A stretch of 64,000 bases of DNA from Maratus speciosus (GCA_963932465.1 OZ010786.1:594631038-594695037), one strand, 5' to 3'; positions 44,843 to 57,374 are shown, counted from the stretch's first letter. Numbers and translations: made by a program. Notes: generated by a model not told the origin, from the letters alone.

Positions 44843-45800
44843 TAAAATCTTTATTGCAGGCTTTAAATATAGATGGTTTTAAATCTGACAGCGAATCTGC
44901 CTGTTATATAGAATGTTTTATAGGTTAAAAATATATGTCATCTTCACGTCATTTTAGCAAGCTTGAAAATTGTAATATATTACTCTTCGGCTACCAGAAA
45001 ACCTATATTTAATTTGCCAGGCTGAAATTCGGTTGATAAGAATGCTAGACGGATTTAAATTTGGCAGCTAAAGTGCCTGTTAAAAGAGTGGCTTATAAGT
45101 TAAAAAACATCTTGTCATCTTCACGTCATTGTAGCAAGGTTGAAAATTGTAACATAGTACTCTTTGTCTAACAGACAACCTATAATTAATTTGCAGACAT
45201 AAATTCGGTTGACAAGTTAATTCTAGATGGCTTTAAATGTCGCAGCGAAATTGCCTGTTATAATAGAATTTTTTATCGGTAAAAAAAGTGATCTTTTTAG
45301 CAAGCTCATAGCTGCCAACCTTTACGCTTTTTCCTTACCACTAAAAATTAAAAGAAAATTTTAGGTTTTAAATCGCAGATTTCGGCGATTAAATAACTCA
45401 AGAATTTCTTTTAAATTTTAGTGGTAAGGAAAAGCGTAAAAGTTGGCAGCTATGCAAGCTTTAAAATTGTAACGCATTACTCTTTGGCTACCAGACAATC
45501 TGTAATTAATTTGCAGAAGAAATTCGTTTGACAAGTTAATTCTAAACGACTTTAAATCTGGCAGCGAAAGTGCCTGTTAGATGAGTGATTTATAGGTTAA
45601 AAAATATACCCCCTTCAGGTCATTTTAGAAAACCTAAAAAATGTAAAATATTACTCTTTGGCTACCGGGCAACTTATAATTAATTTACCAGGCAGAAATT
45701 CGACTGATAAATTAGTACCATATGGCTTTAAATCTGGCAGCGAAAGAGCCTGTTAGAAGAGTGGTTTATACGTTAAAAAATATATGTATTCTTCACGGCG
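44843..45800 (+). repeat. Tandem array, about 175-bp unit, five copies
   Basis: The unit includes GGCTTTAAATCTGGCAGCG, GCCTGTTA.AAGAGTGG, 'tcttcacgtcattttagcaagcttgaaaattgtaa' in pieces, ACTCTTTGGCTACC and AATTCGGTTGA. The third unit carries MITE Y copy 2. It lies just inside the right arm of the large inverted repeat. Confidence 0.82.
45307..45454. mobile_element. MITE family Y, copy 2, with exact 6-bp target duplication
   Basis: Ends CATAGCTGCCAACCTTTACG and, inverted, CATAGCTGCCAACTTTTACG; pairing continues for about 55 bp (CTTACCACTAAAA). CAAGCT lies on both sides (45301-45306, 45455-45460). Neighbouring tandem units show the empty target as AGCAAGCTTGAAAATTG, confirming the duplication. 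Confidence 0.87.
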
Positions 45801-46602
45801 TTACAGTTTTCAAGCTTTCTAAAATGACGTGAAAATGACATGTTTTTCTTAACCTATAAATCGGGATCTGGCAGGGTCTTAACAACGTTGGAAACGCCTG
45901 GCAATAATGGATTAATATCACGAAGAGTTAGTAGAAACAGATGTTATAAACAAAAATCAGGCTAAAATAATGTAATTTTGTAGTTTTTTTACTTGCATAG
46001 CTCATATTCTCACAAGTAAACGCAACGTCTCTCACCAGCCAGACCGTCCGCATTCGTACTACACCATAAAATGGAACGGCATATAGAAAAATGAGTGTTC
46101 TAAAATCCCGTGTTTTTTAATGCTGATAAATCTTAGACTATATGTTTTTGCTGAATTTTCAAAACTTCACGATTGTTTTTGTAGAGTTTTTCACTAAAAG
46201 CAGTGATTTTTACATCGCTTTTTGTGCAAATAACACAAATATATATATTTTAATTTCCATGATTAATATGTATAAATAACGCATATTACTGAAAAAGAAA
46301 AACATTTTAATATACAAATAAAGTAGCACTTCTAAATCTACACATGTTTTACTATGAATAAGAATTTTTTAACTACTCTAAAATTTTTTGAACAACTGCA
46401 CCCTTGCTATGAGTCATGTAGCCTTGCAAGAGCCTATCGCAGTTAGATTTTTTGGGATGACGAACGCATCCAGTTAAAATTGATCTCAAAATAGATTTTG
46501 TGATGCACTACAACGCGGTTTACGCTTTATTTGTATCGTAAATCAGTTAATGGATGTTCAGCGAGGCACCGCAAGCCCAGTTTCATTGGCATTCGCGTTT
46601 AA
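45800..46602 (-). repeat. Right arm of the large inverted repeat
   Basis: Reverse complement of 37411-38440 without the two MITE insertions. Outer tip: TTCGCGTTTAA at 46592-46602. Uninterrupted TTAA sites at 45879-45882 and 46599-46602 correspond to MITEs F and E in the left arm. Confidence 0.85.
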
Positions 46603-46815
46603 CATTCCCCGATCCTCTTCAGTTCCGAAGCTAAAATAGTAGTACAAATGCTTATTCATTGGTTTTTTCCAAACAAAATGACATCGTAAATGACATAAAA
46701 ATATCTTTTCTGAAATTGATCCTTTGGGCGTTTAGTAATTTTGGTTCAAAAATATGGATCTTAAACTACAAATCCCTTAACACTTAACTGCATGAATTAT
46801 TCTTTTTAATATTGC

Positions 46816-46817
<2 letters not shown>

Positions 46818-46855
<38 letters not shown>
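46818..46855. repeat. Poly(T) tract
   Basis: 38 T's. It may be the reverse-complement tail of a retroposon, but no body was recognised next to it. Confidence 0.6.
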
Positions 46856-46858
<3 letters not shown>

Positions 46859-47049
46859 TTAAGGATTAGATACCAGAAATCTTAAGATAGATTTTTAACT
46901 TTATTTAGTAGTATATTTTTGTAAATTTTAGAGGATTAATATTTTATATAAATATAGTGGTTGTAATAACTTAATTTATGTATTAAAAATTAAATAAAAA
47001 GATGATGGAAATTTACATCACTATGCATTTAAGGGTTAAAAACATCAAT

Positions 47050-47165
47050 TTAACCCCTTAAAGCTCTCATTAAATTACGATGTAAAAATTCAAATTGCTT
47101 ATTGGCGCCACTTGTTTGATAAGAAATATTCAGCTTATTTAATGATACGTAAAATGATACTTTAA
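47050..47165. mobile_element. Partial TTAA MITE of subfamily A
   Basis: TTAACCCCTTAAAGCTCTC..ATTAAATTACG then CAAATTGCTTATTGGCGCCA matches the reversed right half of 1029-1246. TTAACCCATTGAGCG at 47162 suggests a second, different end, so it is internally deleted or chimeric. Confidence 0.6.
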
Positions 47166-47454
47166 CCCATTGAGCGTTTCAACAGATTGTAAAAATGTGT
47201 GTTAAAAAGGACTTGAATAGCAAGAAAAAACTTGTTCAAAAAGCAGAAGGGGTTATGTGATTTTGTAGTTCAAAAGTGCTTAGGGATTTTTTTCTTTCCC
47301 CTTCTTTCTATCAGTGAATGATTGAGTAGGCTGTCCACGGAGGCGGGATGGGCGTTTAACACTATTTGACTAATAGCTTTCGAAAAAGATGTCTGGTTAA
47401 TCCCGGACAACATAACAGTTTTCACAATACAGGTCTCTCTTCCTTCTGGTTTAA

Positions 47455-47645
47455 AATAACAGGGGTCGTATGTGCCCTGACATTTCAAGACCAGAAAATT
47501 CTTCCGTACCCGTAATCTTTTTATAGAAAATCGCTCCTTATATAAGTCGAAATTTTGCTCGTTTAAGCTAGATTTATTTTTATTTTAAAACACTGGTATT
47601 TGTCCTGAAAAATTCTCCGAAGCGTACGACCGTTGATATAATGTT
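47455..47645 (+). repeat. Dispersed repeat R1, copy 2
   Basis: See 7088-7290. Includes ACAGGGGTCGTA, CATTTCAAGACCAGAAAATT, TAGATTTATTTTTATTTT and GCGTACGACC. Confidence 0.6.
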
Positions 47646-49840
47646 TGAATCTAGTATAATTTGTTTTGTGTGCTATTAAATTTTATCTAAATTTGAAAAG
47701 AATTTATATCTTCGTAATAACAAGACGTTTCATTTCCTCTAAATGCATCTTTTTCTGAACAGTTTCTGCTACATAAACTTCGAAATTTAATTAATTTGTA
47801 ATGATTTAATTATGAAATTAGACTGGAAGTAATCGATTTTATTAATAGATTTAAATTTTATATAACGTACATATATCGCTAAATCTCACTCTACAATAAA
47901 TCACAATTAAATGTTTAGTACAGCATACCATGGTGCTCGCTTTTAGATACTGTAATTCCTCGTATCTCAATTTCAATTTATGTTAATATTATTTAATTTT
48001 TCTTTTATAAATAATAATAATAATCTGTCGTTATACAAGTTAGTGTAATATCTGCTTTCCTTGCTTTCCTGTGATATAAATCTAAGAGAGCTGATATATT
48101 TTACGTTATCCTGATGAATATACCAGTTGAAAATACATTCAAATATTCCAACCCCCCCCCCCCCCTCCAAAAAAAAATGCGATTGTTATATAATATTTCA
48201 AATGCGCATTCAAAATAAATGGAAAAAATCTTCTTCTAAATGATAATCCCTCTAACTCATTTTTTGCGAGCAATAAAAGAAACAGCTTTTTTATAAAGTA
48301 CGCTATTTCTTATATTTAAATCATGTTTACAGATGGTAAAGATATAGTACTTAAGTATTACAGAATTAATTAATCAGTAACATTACACGGTACCACTGTA
48401 TTACAATAAAAACGGTCAATACGAGATCGCTCGGTACGAAAGCAAATTCTGTTTCAGACGGGTTTTACTAGGTGTAATTGTGTAATATTTCGTATTTGAA
48501 AATATAAAATTTTCCGTTTAAAGCGGGATTATGTTATACATAGATTCCATTCTTACAAGTTTTATTGTAATTAATTAGTGATCATAGTTTTGCAGCATTA
48601 ATGAGATATAGATGTAATACTACTTCCACATATGTATAGTATTACTGATTAAATGGGGGTTTTAATTTTAACAATGAAACCCTTTAAGACGGAATGGCAA
48701 AGGACAATATAATTATTTTGGATTAGAATTTTTTAAGGAACTTTGGATTTCTTTTTAAGGCAAGATTCTGCTTAATACAGGTATTACTATGTATAAATAG
48801 GCAAATGGAGAGTCTGCATAGCAATATACAAAATAAATGTACTTTTGCAAGTTTCATAGTAATAAAATCGCCTTTTTTTCGGGTGCCCTTTTTCTCTTTC
48901 CCACCACCTAGGAGAAATAATTACATTTAAAATTTTCGTATAACAGGAATTATTTTCCATACCAAATATATTTTCCTACACAAAATGAGAAAAATACAAT
49001 CAATTTCAAATGCCTGTGAAGTGTTATCCCCCCCCCCCCCCCCTCTCACTTTATCTCCCATAAGGAGAGAAAAGTGATTTATACTTTACAATAACAAAAT
49101 TCGCAACTCCGTGGAACACAAGTTGAATATTCTTAGACTAGATGGAAACTAAGCACTATTTTTATAATTTCGGAATATATTCATGTATTTTTCTTTATAT
49201 TTAGTACAGTAAGATTCAGTATTATATTTTCTAATTCTTTGGAGAAATTGAAAAAGAATATCTGTCAAAAGAAGCAAGAGCTAAAAATGATGCGTGTAGC
49301 ATAAATTAACATTTTCCAATACATTCAGAAAATTGAAACAAAACTTTACAGCTTATTACGGAGAAAGATGATGTCTAAATAAATAAATTAGAAAACGCAT
49401 AACGCATTTGCAAATCCATTTTCTGCAATTGCAATCAGTAGTCAGAAAAATATCTATTTTTTTTTTTTTTGTGCAGCCCTGTCTATGTTCTATATCTTTG
49501 TATGTATGCTACATAGTATGGAAAAATTTAGTTCAGCATGAAAATTTCCATTCTGCAATTTCTGAACGGGAATGTATTTGAGATAGTGTAGCGCTGTATT
49601 TGATCTCTAGAATTTATAATCAGTATGTAATAGGAAAAAATAATAATAACAGTCAAATTTTAAAAAGCGTACTACAACTGATAACGAACATTTAGCAATT
49701 ATTGTTCATAGGCCAAATTTGTTTGTGTGTCCCTGAAAACGAAATACAAATTCTATGCACACTATATTTTACGTTAATCGCCTTGCAGTATACACCTCAG
49801 TGATGTATTTAAATTCCAATATGTTTAAAATAGCGTAATA
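47646..49840. other. No gene recognised
   Basis: AT-rich sequence with C-runs near 48152 and 49030 and a T-run near 49459. No domain or repeat family was identified. Confidence 0.45.
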
Positions 49841-49849
49841 TCATTTAAC

Positions 49850-50090
49850 CACACCACACATGATTTTTCCATTCTCCGTAATGTGACGGCATTCTTTTGA
49901 GTGTCCTTGTAAATGAATGTAGCGAAATCTACACGCTTCATTTTCAATACTAAACATGCCAAAGTAAACACAAATAACATATATCGATTTCATGAAAATT
50001 GGACTATATTTACGCGAGTTAGAACACGGACAGATGGCGGACAGGAGGAAAAATAGACAAACCGAATTCATAAACGCTTTTCAAATATGC
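49850..50090 (+). repeat. Dispersed repeat R3, copy 1
   Basis: Colinear with 55150-55365: CCGTAATGTGACGGCAT, 'tgaatg..cttgtaa', CTTCATTTTCAAT, 'gccaaagtaaa', 'tatttacgcgagttagaacac'-type text and 'cataaacgcttttc'. Same strand, diverged. Nature unknown. Confidence 0.6.
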
Positions 50091-50702
50091 TGGAAAGAGT
50101 TTTAAAAAAATCAAATGCCATTTTTATCCCTTTTTACGATTTATCCTTTTTTAAAGTTTTAGGATTTGGATGAGGCCAATTTTAATTTTCCTTCTCAAGA
50201 TATATTTTTTATTTTTCCATTTATTTTATAAACAAATAGTATTATCTCTGCATATTTATATGTATGGAAACTTTGAAAACTTTCACCAGCATAAAAAATA
50301 AAAGTTTATAAAAATATGAACAAAAAATCATATTTCAACACTTTCCAACACATCTATCTATAAAACTGTAATGAATCTTTACCATTAAATAAGGTGCAGG
50401 AAGACATGTGAGTAAAAGGTATGTAAAACATATAACACATTTAGAAATCCAGTTTTAGCAATTACCTTCTAATAAAAAAATAGTCTATACTTTGTAGCCT
50501 TATTTACGATCTATAGCATACAAATTATTTAGCATTCTAAAACTTATTTCATTTAGAAAATTCACTTGTAGCCAATTTCGCCAGTAGAAAAGAATGCTCT
50601 CGAATTCTTTTGCACGACCCTGTATATTATCTAATGATTTTTCACACAACACATATTATGCTCAAATTTAATTCAGATAAAGACGTATAACACGATTTAA
50701 CT
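50091..50702. other. No gene recognised
   Basis: AT-rich sequence without a recognised domain or repeat. Confidence 0.45.
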
Positions 50703-50715
50703 CGCACTTCCAGCA

Positions 50716-50952
50716 GCCCCACCAGTGGCTGAGAGGTTCTGCTCTCGAAGTTGGTAGACGGGAGGTGCTGGGTTCGAGCCCAATCGCGCCCGTCGACCTA
50801 ACCGTTCGGAGTTTTCATGGTTTTCTTCGAGCCATGGATTCCCATGCGTAAATACTGGTTAGGTTCCCTTAGAAAGACCCTCCCTGGCACCCCCTCCCCT
50901 GGGCCTGTATCCCTCGTGCAGATAATTGGCCGTCAAAAATCAACCAACCAAC
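50716..50952 (+). mobile_element. tRNA-derived SINE with perfect 13-bp target duplication
   Basis: Pol III promoter boxes are present: A-box TGGCTGAGAGG (50726-50736) and B-box GGTTCGAGCCC (50771-50781), spaced as in a tRNA gene. A tRNA-unrelated body follows (TTAGGTTCCCTTAGAAAGAC) and a short AACC-repeat tail. CGCACTTCCAGCA stands at 50703-50715 and again at 50953-50965, so insertion was by target-primed reverse transcription and is fairly young. Such elements depend on a LINE for mobility; the partner is not known here. Confidence 0.92.
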
Positions 50953-51197
50953 CGCACTTCCAGCAATTACGCACCCAAACGGCAATGTATTTTGTTGGTT
51001 GGCGTATTTCTGTATATCAATTTATTTATGTTCAACAAACTTCTATTGGTATACAAATATAGTTCAGCGAGAAAATGCATCACGCAATGAAAACTATTCT
51101 CTAAAGAACTTCCATAGTCTGTAATGCTTATATTTTTTTTCTGTGTTTCAAGTAAAGCACACGCTAAGCACGGGTATCTGTTCTTCCAACTCGCTAC

Positions 51198-51490
51198 TTC
51201 GATAGCTTATGTATAAGAACAACGAGTTTTATATGTTTATGGAAACTTTGACCAAGGGTAGACTTTAGGGTGAGAAGAAAGAGAGGGGGGGGGGGACATA
51301 AAAAACTTTATATACAGATATTTTAAAGGGGTTGAAATAAAATGTTGACTAACAAAGGAAATTTTTATCATCTTGTTCTTTACAATGTAGAAGAGGGCAG
51401 AGTTAAAGAGGTCGTGGGTGGGCGTGGGATCTAACAAAGTATGAGTAAAAATTTCAGTATTTAGTACAAAGGAAACACAATTTAGGCAAT
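51198..51490 (+). repeat. Dispersed repeat R4, copy 1
   Basis: Inverted relative to 54415-54700: GATAGCTTATGTATAAGA, 'cataaa' spaced TTTGACCAAG, G-run, AGATATTTTAAAGGGGT and GGGCAGAGTTAA recur as reverse complements. No gene. Confidence 0.65.
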
Positions 51491-51572
51491 ACATTGCATA
51501 AATAAAAATGTTTTACAAAGATCTTTTAAAATAAATTTTAATATATAAAGTTATTGGTTATGGTAATTCATT

Positions 51573-51603
<31 letters not shown>

Positions 51604-51628
51604 TATATATATATTACATATATATGGT

Positions 51629-52334
51629 CAGATCCCGACTTATGTAGGCGCAAGCGGGGAAGCTGCCCCGGGCCGCCCTTTTTAGGGGACTCCAGGGAAT
51701 CCTTTTTAGGGAATAGTCAGAATTTTTATTTAAAAGGTGCCAAATGTTTAAAATTAAACAAAAGTGACCAAAATTCATATATTTTCAAACATTTAAGAAG
51801 GAAGTGCGGTCCCCATTCCTCCCTCCGCTTCCAGTACCCTCTCCACCTACGCAAATATCATTAGAAAACTAATGATTAATATTTTATTATGACAATTTAG
51901 TATTCTATTGTTTTCAAAATAAATTCTTTATTAACGTTTTTCTCGTACGCAGCAAGTTAAAACCAATAATTATAACCAATTCGGGACATTTTCTTTTAGA
52001 CATCTTATAACGTACGTAGATAAGCAAAGTAAAAGTTTGCAAAGAAATATTCGTATCAAACAATCTGTAATTTTTTTTTTACTACTATCCTACTAGTGTT
52101 TTTTCTTAAAGTTCTGATTATCTTTTTGTGACACTCTGTATACAGAGGAAAACAGTACCGGATATAAAATTTATGCATATAATACAATATGTGTGAAGTT
52201 TAGTACTAGCTACTTCCATATTATTCACAAAAAATCTATAGATAGATAGATAGAAGAAGGAGCCCCAAAATGATTCTTGCCCCGGACAACCTCCCCCCCC
52301 CCTCCTCCCCATAGCCTAAGTCGGACCCTGCCAG
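51629..52334. mobile_element. hAT MITE with exact 8-bp target duplication
   Basis: TATATGGT lies on both sides (51621-51628, 52335-52342). Ends CAGATCCCGACTTATGTAGG and, inverted, GCAGGGTCCGACTTAGG; GCCCCGGG and CCCGGGGC-type blocks follow on each side. 706 bp, no transposase frame. Confidence 0.85.
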
Positions 52335-52342
52335 TATATGGT

Positions 52343-54414
52343 GGTTAATTAATGCTCTTCCACCTGCCCTACTACTAACTTTTGTAAATATTATTTGGAT
52401 GCAAAAGAAAAAAAAATGCCCGTTCACCAATAAAAACTTTGACACATTCAGGAATTAATATATAAATGTAAAAGCTTGACAAATGCAGGTATGACAATGA
52501 TTTGGGACAAAATGTTTTGTTTTTCTTTCACTTTTTCTTTTTTTCATTTTTCGACAAATAAATTACTTGAGAATTACAAGCGTTTTCCTATTATAACTTT
52601 TATCGGGCTTCCGTATGCAGAATTTTTTCTCAAAACGCCAAATTCAACAGCATTTTCTAAAAGACCTCCTTCCTATGTTTATCGAAAAATGGAAAAAAAT
52701 TGTTCGACTTTATAGTTTTTGAATAAGAGCACCTGCCAATTCCATGTGTTTATGAACAAAACTCAATTCAGGAATGTGTCAGAAAAAAATCAATTTGGAA
52801 TATTATGCAGTTTTTGTACGGGGCATTTTCCCAGAGCCCCCCAAAATTAGTGTCACAAACTCTGAAGCAATTGCAATAAGTTGGATTTATATGATGTAAC
52901 AATTATCAGTCAGCATGAGAAGGAAAGAAATCAACATTTATAATAAAATATATTTGTGATCTCCAAGTAATCTATAATTAAAAATGGATATTTAAATACG
53001 GTAAAATAAATGTACATTATACTGTATTACTGTAGTTTAATGCATTAAAATAAATGTTTTCTTAGTTTAATTCTCATGGTAACGAAATGAATAGTTCAGT
53101 CATCAAAATCTAGGTTTTAACTTTTTTTTTCCATTTTCAATACATTAATTTCATCATGATTATTTTAATCATATTTGTAATGTAGTATTAGCATTAATTC
53201 CTAACTGGCAGATAATGCTTTCGTTTGCATTATTGTAAGAATCTTTTCGATAGTGATTCTTCCCTGTTTTTAAAGACATGCACTTACACTTTATCATATC
53301 TACTGCTTTAATTGCATCCATTCTATTTATATTTTTGAATAATTCGATACTTGTACTGTCCATTGGTATCTTTTTAAACAATATGCAGTTACACTTGAAT
53401 ATTTTAGGGTAATTGTGAACTTGGGGCGCCATCGCGACAAAGTCTAGTACTGCTCTTCCATCTGACCTTCGTAAATATTTCTTGTATTGCCGTGAAATCG
53501 ATATATGATATGGAGGCGTGTTCACTATTGGAAATAGTGAGTGCGGTTTTTATTGTTGGTTTACATGAGTGTATAAAATTATTTGAATAAACTCGAATTA
53601 TGGTCTAGGTCGATATCTGCTTGTAATACTTTTTTATAGTGTATATTATTCCAACCATAATAACTGATACACATTGCTAATGTGCACTGCAGTCTGTTTC
53701 CCATTAAAAATAATAGTAATAATAATGCGCGTAGTGTTTACTAATCATTAACAGAGGAATTCCAAGGCAACCGAAGAACAGTGTACGAAAAAATGACGGT
53801 TGAAAAAGGATACTTTTGTGAATATTTAAAATATTTGTTAGGAAAGGGTGAATTGCTGAAATTAAAATAATTTTAATATGTATACAGAAAACTGTCTTAT
53901 TTTGAAGTTTGGTTTTCGCACTCGAGTTCAAAATTTAATTATTTTCATTATATCTTCCTTAATTTTTCAAATGGGGAAAAAAAAGTTTTTACTTTCCAGT
54001 TTTTTTTTTTTCGCATGTGTGTGTAAAAATTTATGTATGTAAAATATCATGTGTGTATTCAAATTTCCATTTCTTTAAAAACTGTTATTCTATATAGTTT
54101 TTTCACCAGAAAAAATATTTTAGAAACTCTTTTAAAAATCGGTTCAACCCGAACCGGGCCCGCTTTAGCCAAAACCTAACCCGAAGCCGAAATAATGGAT
54201 ATCGACCCGATTTGCTGCAAAATTGTAGAAGTTAATCCGACTTCCGGCAAAAAAGGAAAGTTTTCCCGACCCGATGCAGGACTGTACACCATACCCAATA
54301 AATTTAGATCCTAAATATTATTTTTAAATTATTTTCGAGAAAATATTTTCATTTCTGCTGTGAATTCCCTAAATTTTGTTTTATTTGTCGAAACCTCAAA
54401 ATTTTGACTCCCAC
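52343..54414. other. No gene recognised; one unassigned 118-codon frame
   Basis: A - strand frame at 53169-53525 (118 codons, Met start) has no motif, domain or splice context that I recognise; it is less Phe/Leu-rich than typical chance frames here but remains unsupported. The rest is AT-rich. Confidence 0.3.
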
Positions 54415-54700
54415 TTATTTTTACCGCCCCCCCCCCCACACACACACACATACCCCGCTCTTAACTCTGCCCCCTCCTACATTATGAAAATCAAGATAAT
54501 GGAAAACCTACACTTTTGAAAAAAGTTCTTTTTTCTTTATTATTGTTTTGACCCCTTTAAAATATCTGTATGTACAGGTTTGTTTCTTTTAATTCCATGT
54601 CCTACTCCTCCCTCTTCCCTAAAAGGCTGTCTTTGGTCAAAGCTCCCATAAATATATAAAGGTTAATGCTCTTATACATAAGCTATCCACATACTAAATT
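54415..54700 (-). repeat. Dispersed repeat R4, copy 2
   Basis: Reverse-complement partner of 51198-51490, with CTTTGGTCAAAG and CTTATACATAAGCTATC at its right edge and a CA repeat near 54440. Confidence 0.65.
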
Positions 54701-55149
54701 GAAAGAATCTATAGATTGTATTTTATGTTTACCTCTCCCCCTTTACAAGGGCTTTTTAGAGTGCTTTAGTGAAAAGATATGTATAATATATGTTTTTGCT
54801 ATTAATAATAGGGTACAGATTTGCGAGCTTGCCTCGGGCTTTACTTGAAGCTTATAATCGGTTTTCTATAACTGAATATGTATGTAACTTTAATAACTAA
54901 TAGTTCTTAATTTTACGTTCATCTAAGTATTTATAATAATTATTATTTTTAACAATGATTTTTTTTTACTAAGATCTTTTTACCTAAATTTGTTTGAAAT
55001 AGATTATCTACATTGAAATATACTGCAAACGGTTTTCCCCGTAGATCATTATGTAACGTAATTCTACTGTGCGATTCTGAAAATGAATAATAAATTCTTT
55101 GCATTTCATATTCTAAAGAAAGTATGTTTTAGTGCTGTACTTGAAACGA
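54701..55149. other. No gene recognised
   Basis: AT-rich spacer. Confidence 0.45.
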
Positions 55150-55365
55150 TTTTCTCCCATTGGCCGTAATGTAACGGCATGCCTTTGAATGCCCCTGTAA
55201 GTGAATTGTACATGCTACATACTTCATTTTCAATGGCGATCGTGCCATAGTAAATGTCAATAACATGCAAAATTTCAGAGAAATCGAATTATAGTTACGC
55301 AAGTTAGAGCACTGACAAACAAACGGAAGTCATAAACCCTTTTTAACTATTTTGGAAAATGTAAA
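55150..55365 (+). repeat. Dispersed repeat R3, copy 2
   Basis: See 49850-50090. Includes CCGTAATGTAACGGCAT and GTTACGCAAGTTAGAGCACTG. Confidence 0.6.
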
Positions 55366-57374
55366 AAATAAATACATAAATAAAATAGAGGTTCCTTATA
55401 ATTTAGAATTACAAATTGATATTAGTGTGTGACTTAATCGAATATTTTTTTTAATTATTATTTCAAGATATCAAAGCTAACATGACCATAAAAAATATCA
55501 CGAATTTTACTTTTTTTTAAAGTAGATCATTAAAGGTGATTGTTTAAAAGTACATAGGTAGAACAGCTAAATTATTAAATTCTTCCATAAAGACGCTTGC
55601 GGAATGGGGCAGAACTTGATAACATACAGGAAATGTGCAGCAGAGAGTTTTCATTATTAAAAATAACCATTAGTTTGATAATAATTTTTAGGCTACAATA
55701 AGGATAACTCTCCGGCTATCAGTTTTTATTTTTCGTGGGGGGAGGCGAGGGAGTTATTCTAATATTTATGCGGTGATATCAGAAAAGATTTTTTTTTTTT
55801 AAATGATATCTTACTTTATTTTTATATCAACAATCTTTTGTTACATTGTGCATGGGTGGTGCTTGTTGTGCTCAAGTCAATTGATAGGTCTCCCCACCTG
55901 GCCAAACCTGTTACATTGGGCAATATTCACGATTTAATAATTATAGATTAATACTTATTTTAAAAGAACTGATTTAAAACATAAACTTTTCATAATCCTT
56001 TTATTAAATACGTGACAATGAAAAAAATGTATAGCAAGTTACGGCTATTTGAAATTTTACTATTCCTGTGAACTGTTTTCTTTAGAAATCATCCTTACAA
56101 GGGAAGGGGTGGGGCTGTCAATCATAGTTTTCTTAAAGCTCAAAGCTTCACTTATAAGTACAATTTCGATGTCATTCTCAGGTTGCAAGAGTTTGGACTA
56201 GATAACAATGGGATATACTTACTCTCTTTCAAAACTTACTTCAAAGAAAACTCATAGAAACTTTTAAAGTATCATTGGAATTAATAACACTGGAATATTT
56301 GGTCAACTCTGTTGTATTTAGAAGGATGATTAGGTAAACAATATTGACAACTGTAGCTATCGAACGGGGAACTGTAGTCTCATAAGCATTTTTCTGGCTA
56401 CACCTCTGGTTCTTCTCTGTGAAATATAACTGTGTGAATAAATAACATTTGGGGCTTTTTTAATATGGAGGTTTTAATGTAAGAATCGCTATATTGGGGT
56501 TCGTTATGTTAAGAAAGCACAAATAATACACAATTTTTTTTTTTTTTGCAAAGTGGGCACAGTCAGTGATATAAACATAAAAATGGTTTTTGGATTATCT
56601 CCACCCCCACCCCCAACCTTCAAAAGAGGTGCAAATAGAACTTTTTTCATACTAAGCCAAGTATTTGCTGTAATAATGCTTAAAACTGGGTCTATATACT
56701 ATTTATAAATGTACTAATGCACGGTACAAGTGTCAAGTTATTTAAAAATATAAGTAGGTCAAATATAATGAAAACTACACGTATAAATATGTCTAAAAAT
56801 ACCCCTTTATTTATTTTTTAATACAAGTAAAAACAGGAAAGAGTAACTTTTTTAAAAATTATATGTCTTTAATGCATATGAATGCATTACCTATCTTAAA
56901 ATTATTATTATTTTTTTAATTTGCATAATCAAATTGGTGAGATGATAGGTTATATCTCCCAACCTGAGAAGTACTGTGTAAACATCATTTTATTCATCGA
57001 AATAATCCTTTCATGGCAAACCCCTTTGTATGTAAACTGCCATATAAACAAAAGGAAAATCGAATAAGAACAGAAAAATATACAAACAAAAATAACGTTA
57101 TGATATGTTTGTACAGATTTTTAAATACAGCCTTCACGGGAGAGTTATCATTAACTTTGTCTCATATTATTAAAGAAAGTTTTCAAATTGCAAAATAAAA
57201 TTACTTTACTTTTGCTCTAAAATATTAAAAAAGCATTGCAAATTACTGCGAAAAATATTGGACTTAATAAACCCGTCTATGATATTTAATTGTTTGGAGT
57301 TTTTGATCTACTTCCAACAGTTAAGAGGTTACTTCACTCACGCGAAAGCACCCGCTCGCTAATGTTTATCCGAT
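55366..57374. other. No gene recognised
   Basis: AT-rich sequence with short T-runs. No coding, RNA or repeat feature could be supported. Confidence 0.45.

Noticed and set aside
37411..46602. Polinton/Maverick-type giant element
   Set aside because: Long inverted arms are present, but no polymerase, integrase, ATPase or capsid frame lies between them; the interior is a Gypsy-like element and tandem repeats.
53169..53525. 118-codon frame on the - strand as a host gene
   Set aside because: No recognisable motif, no splice or promoter support; long frames arise by chance in 64 kb.
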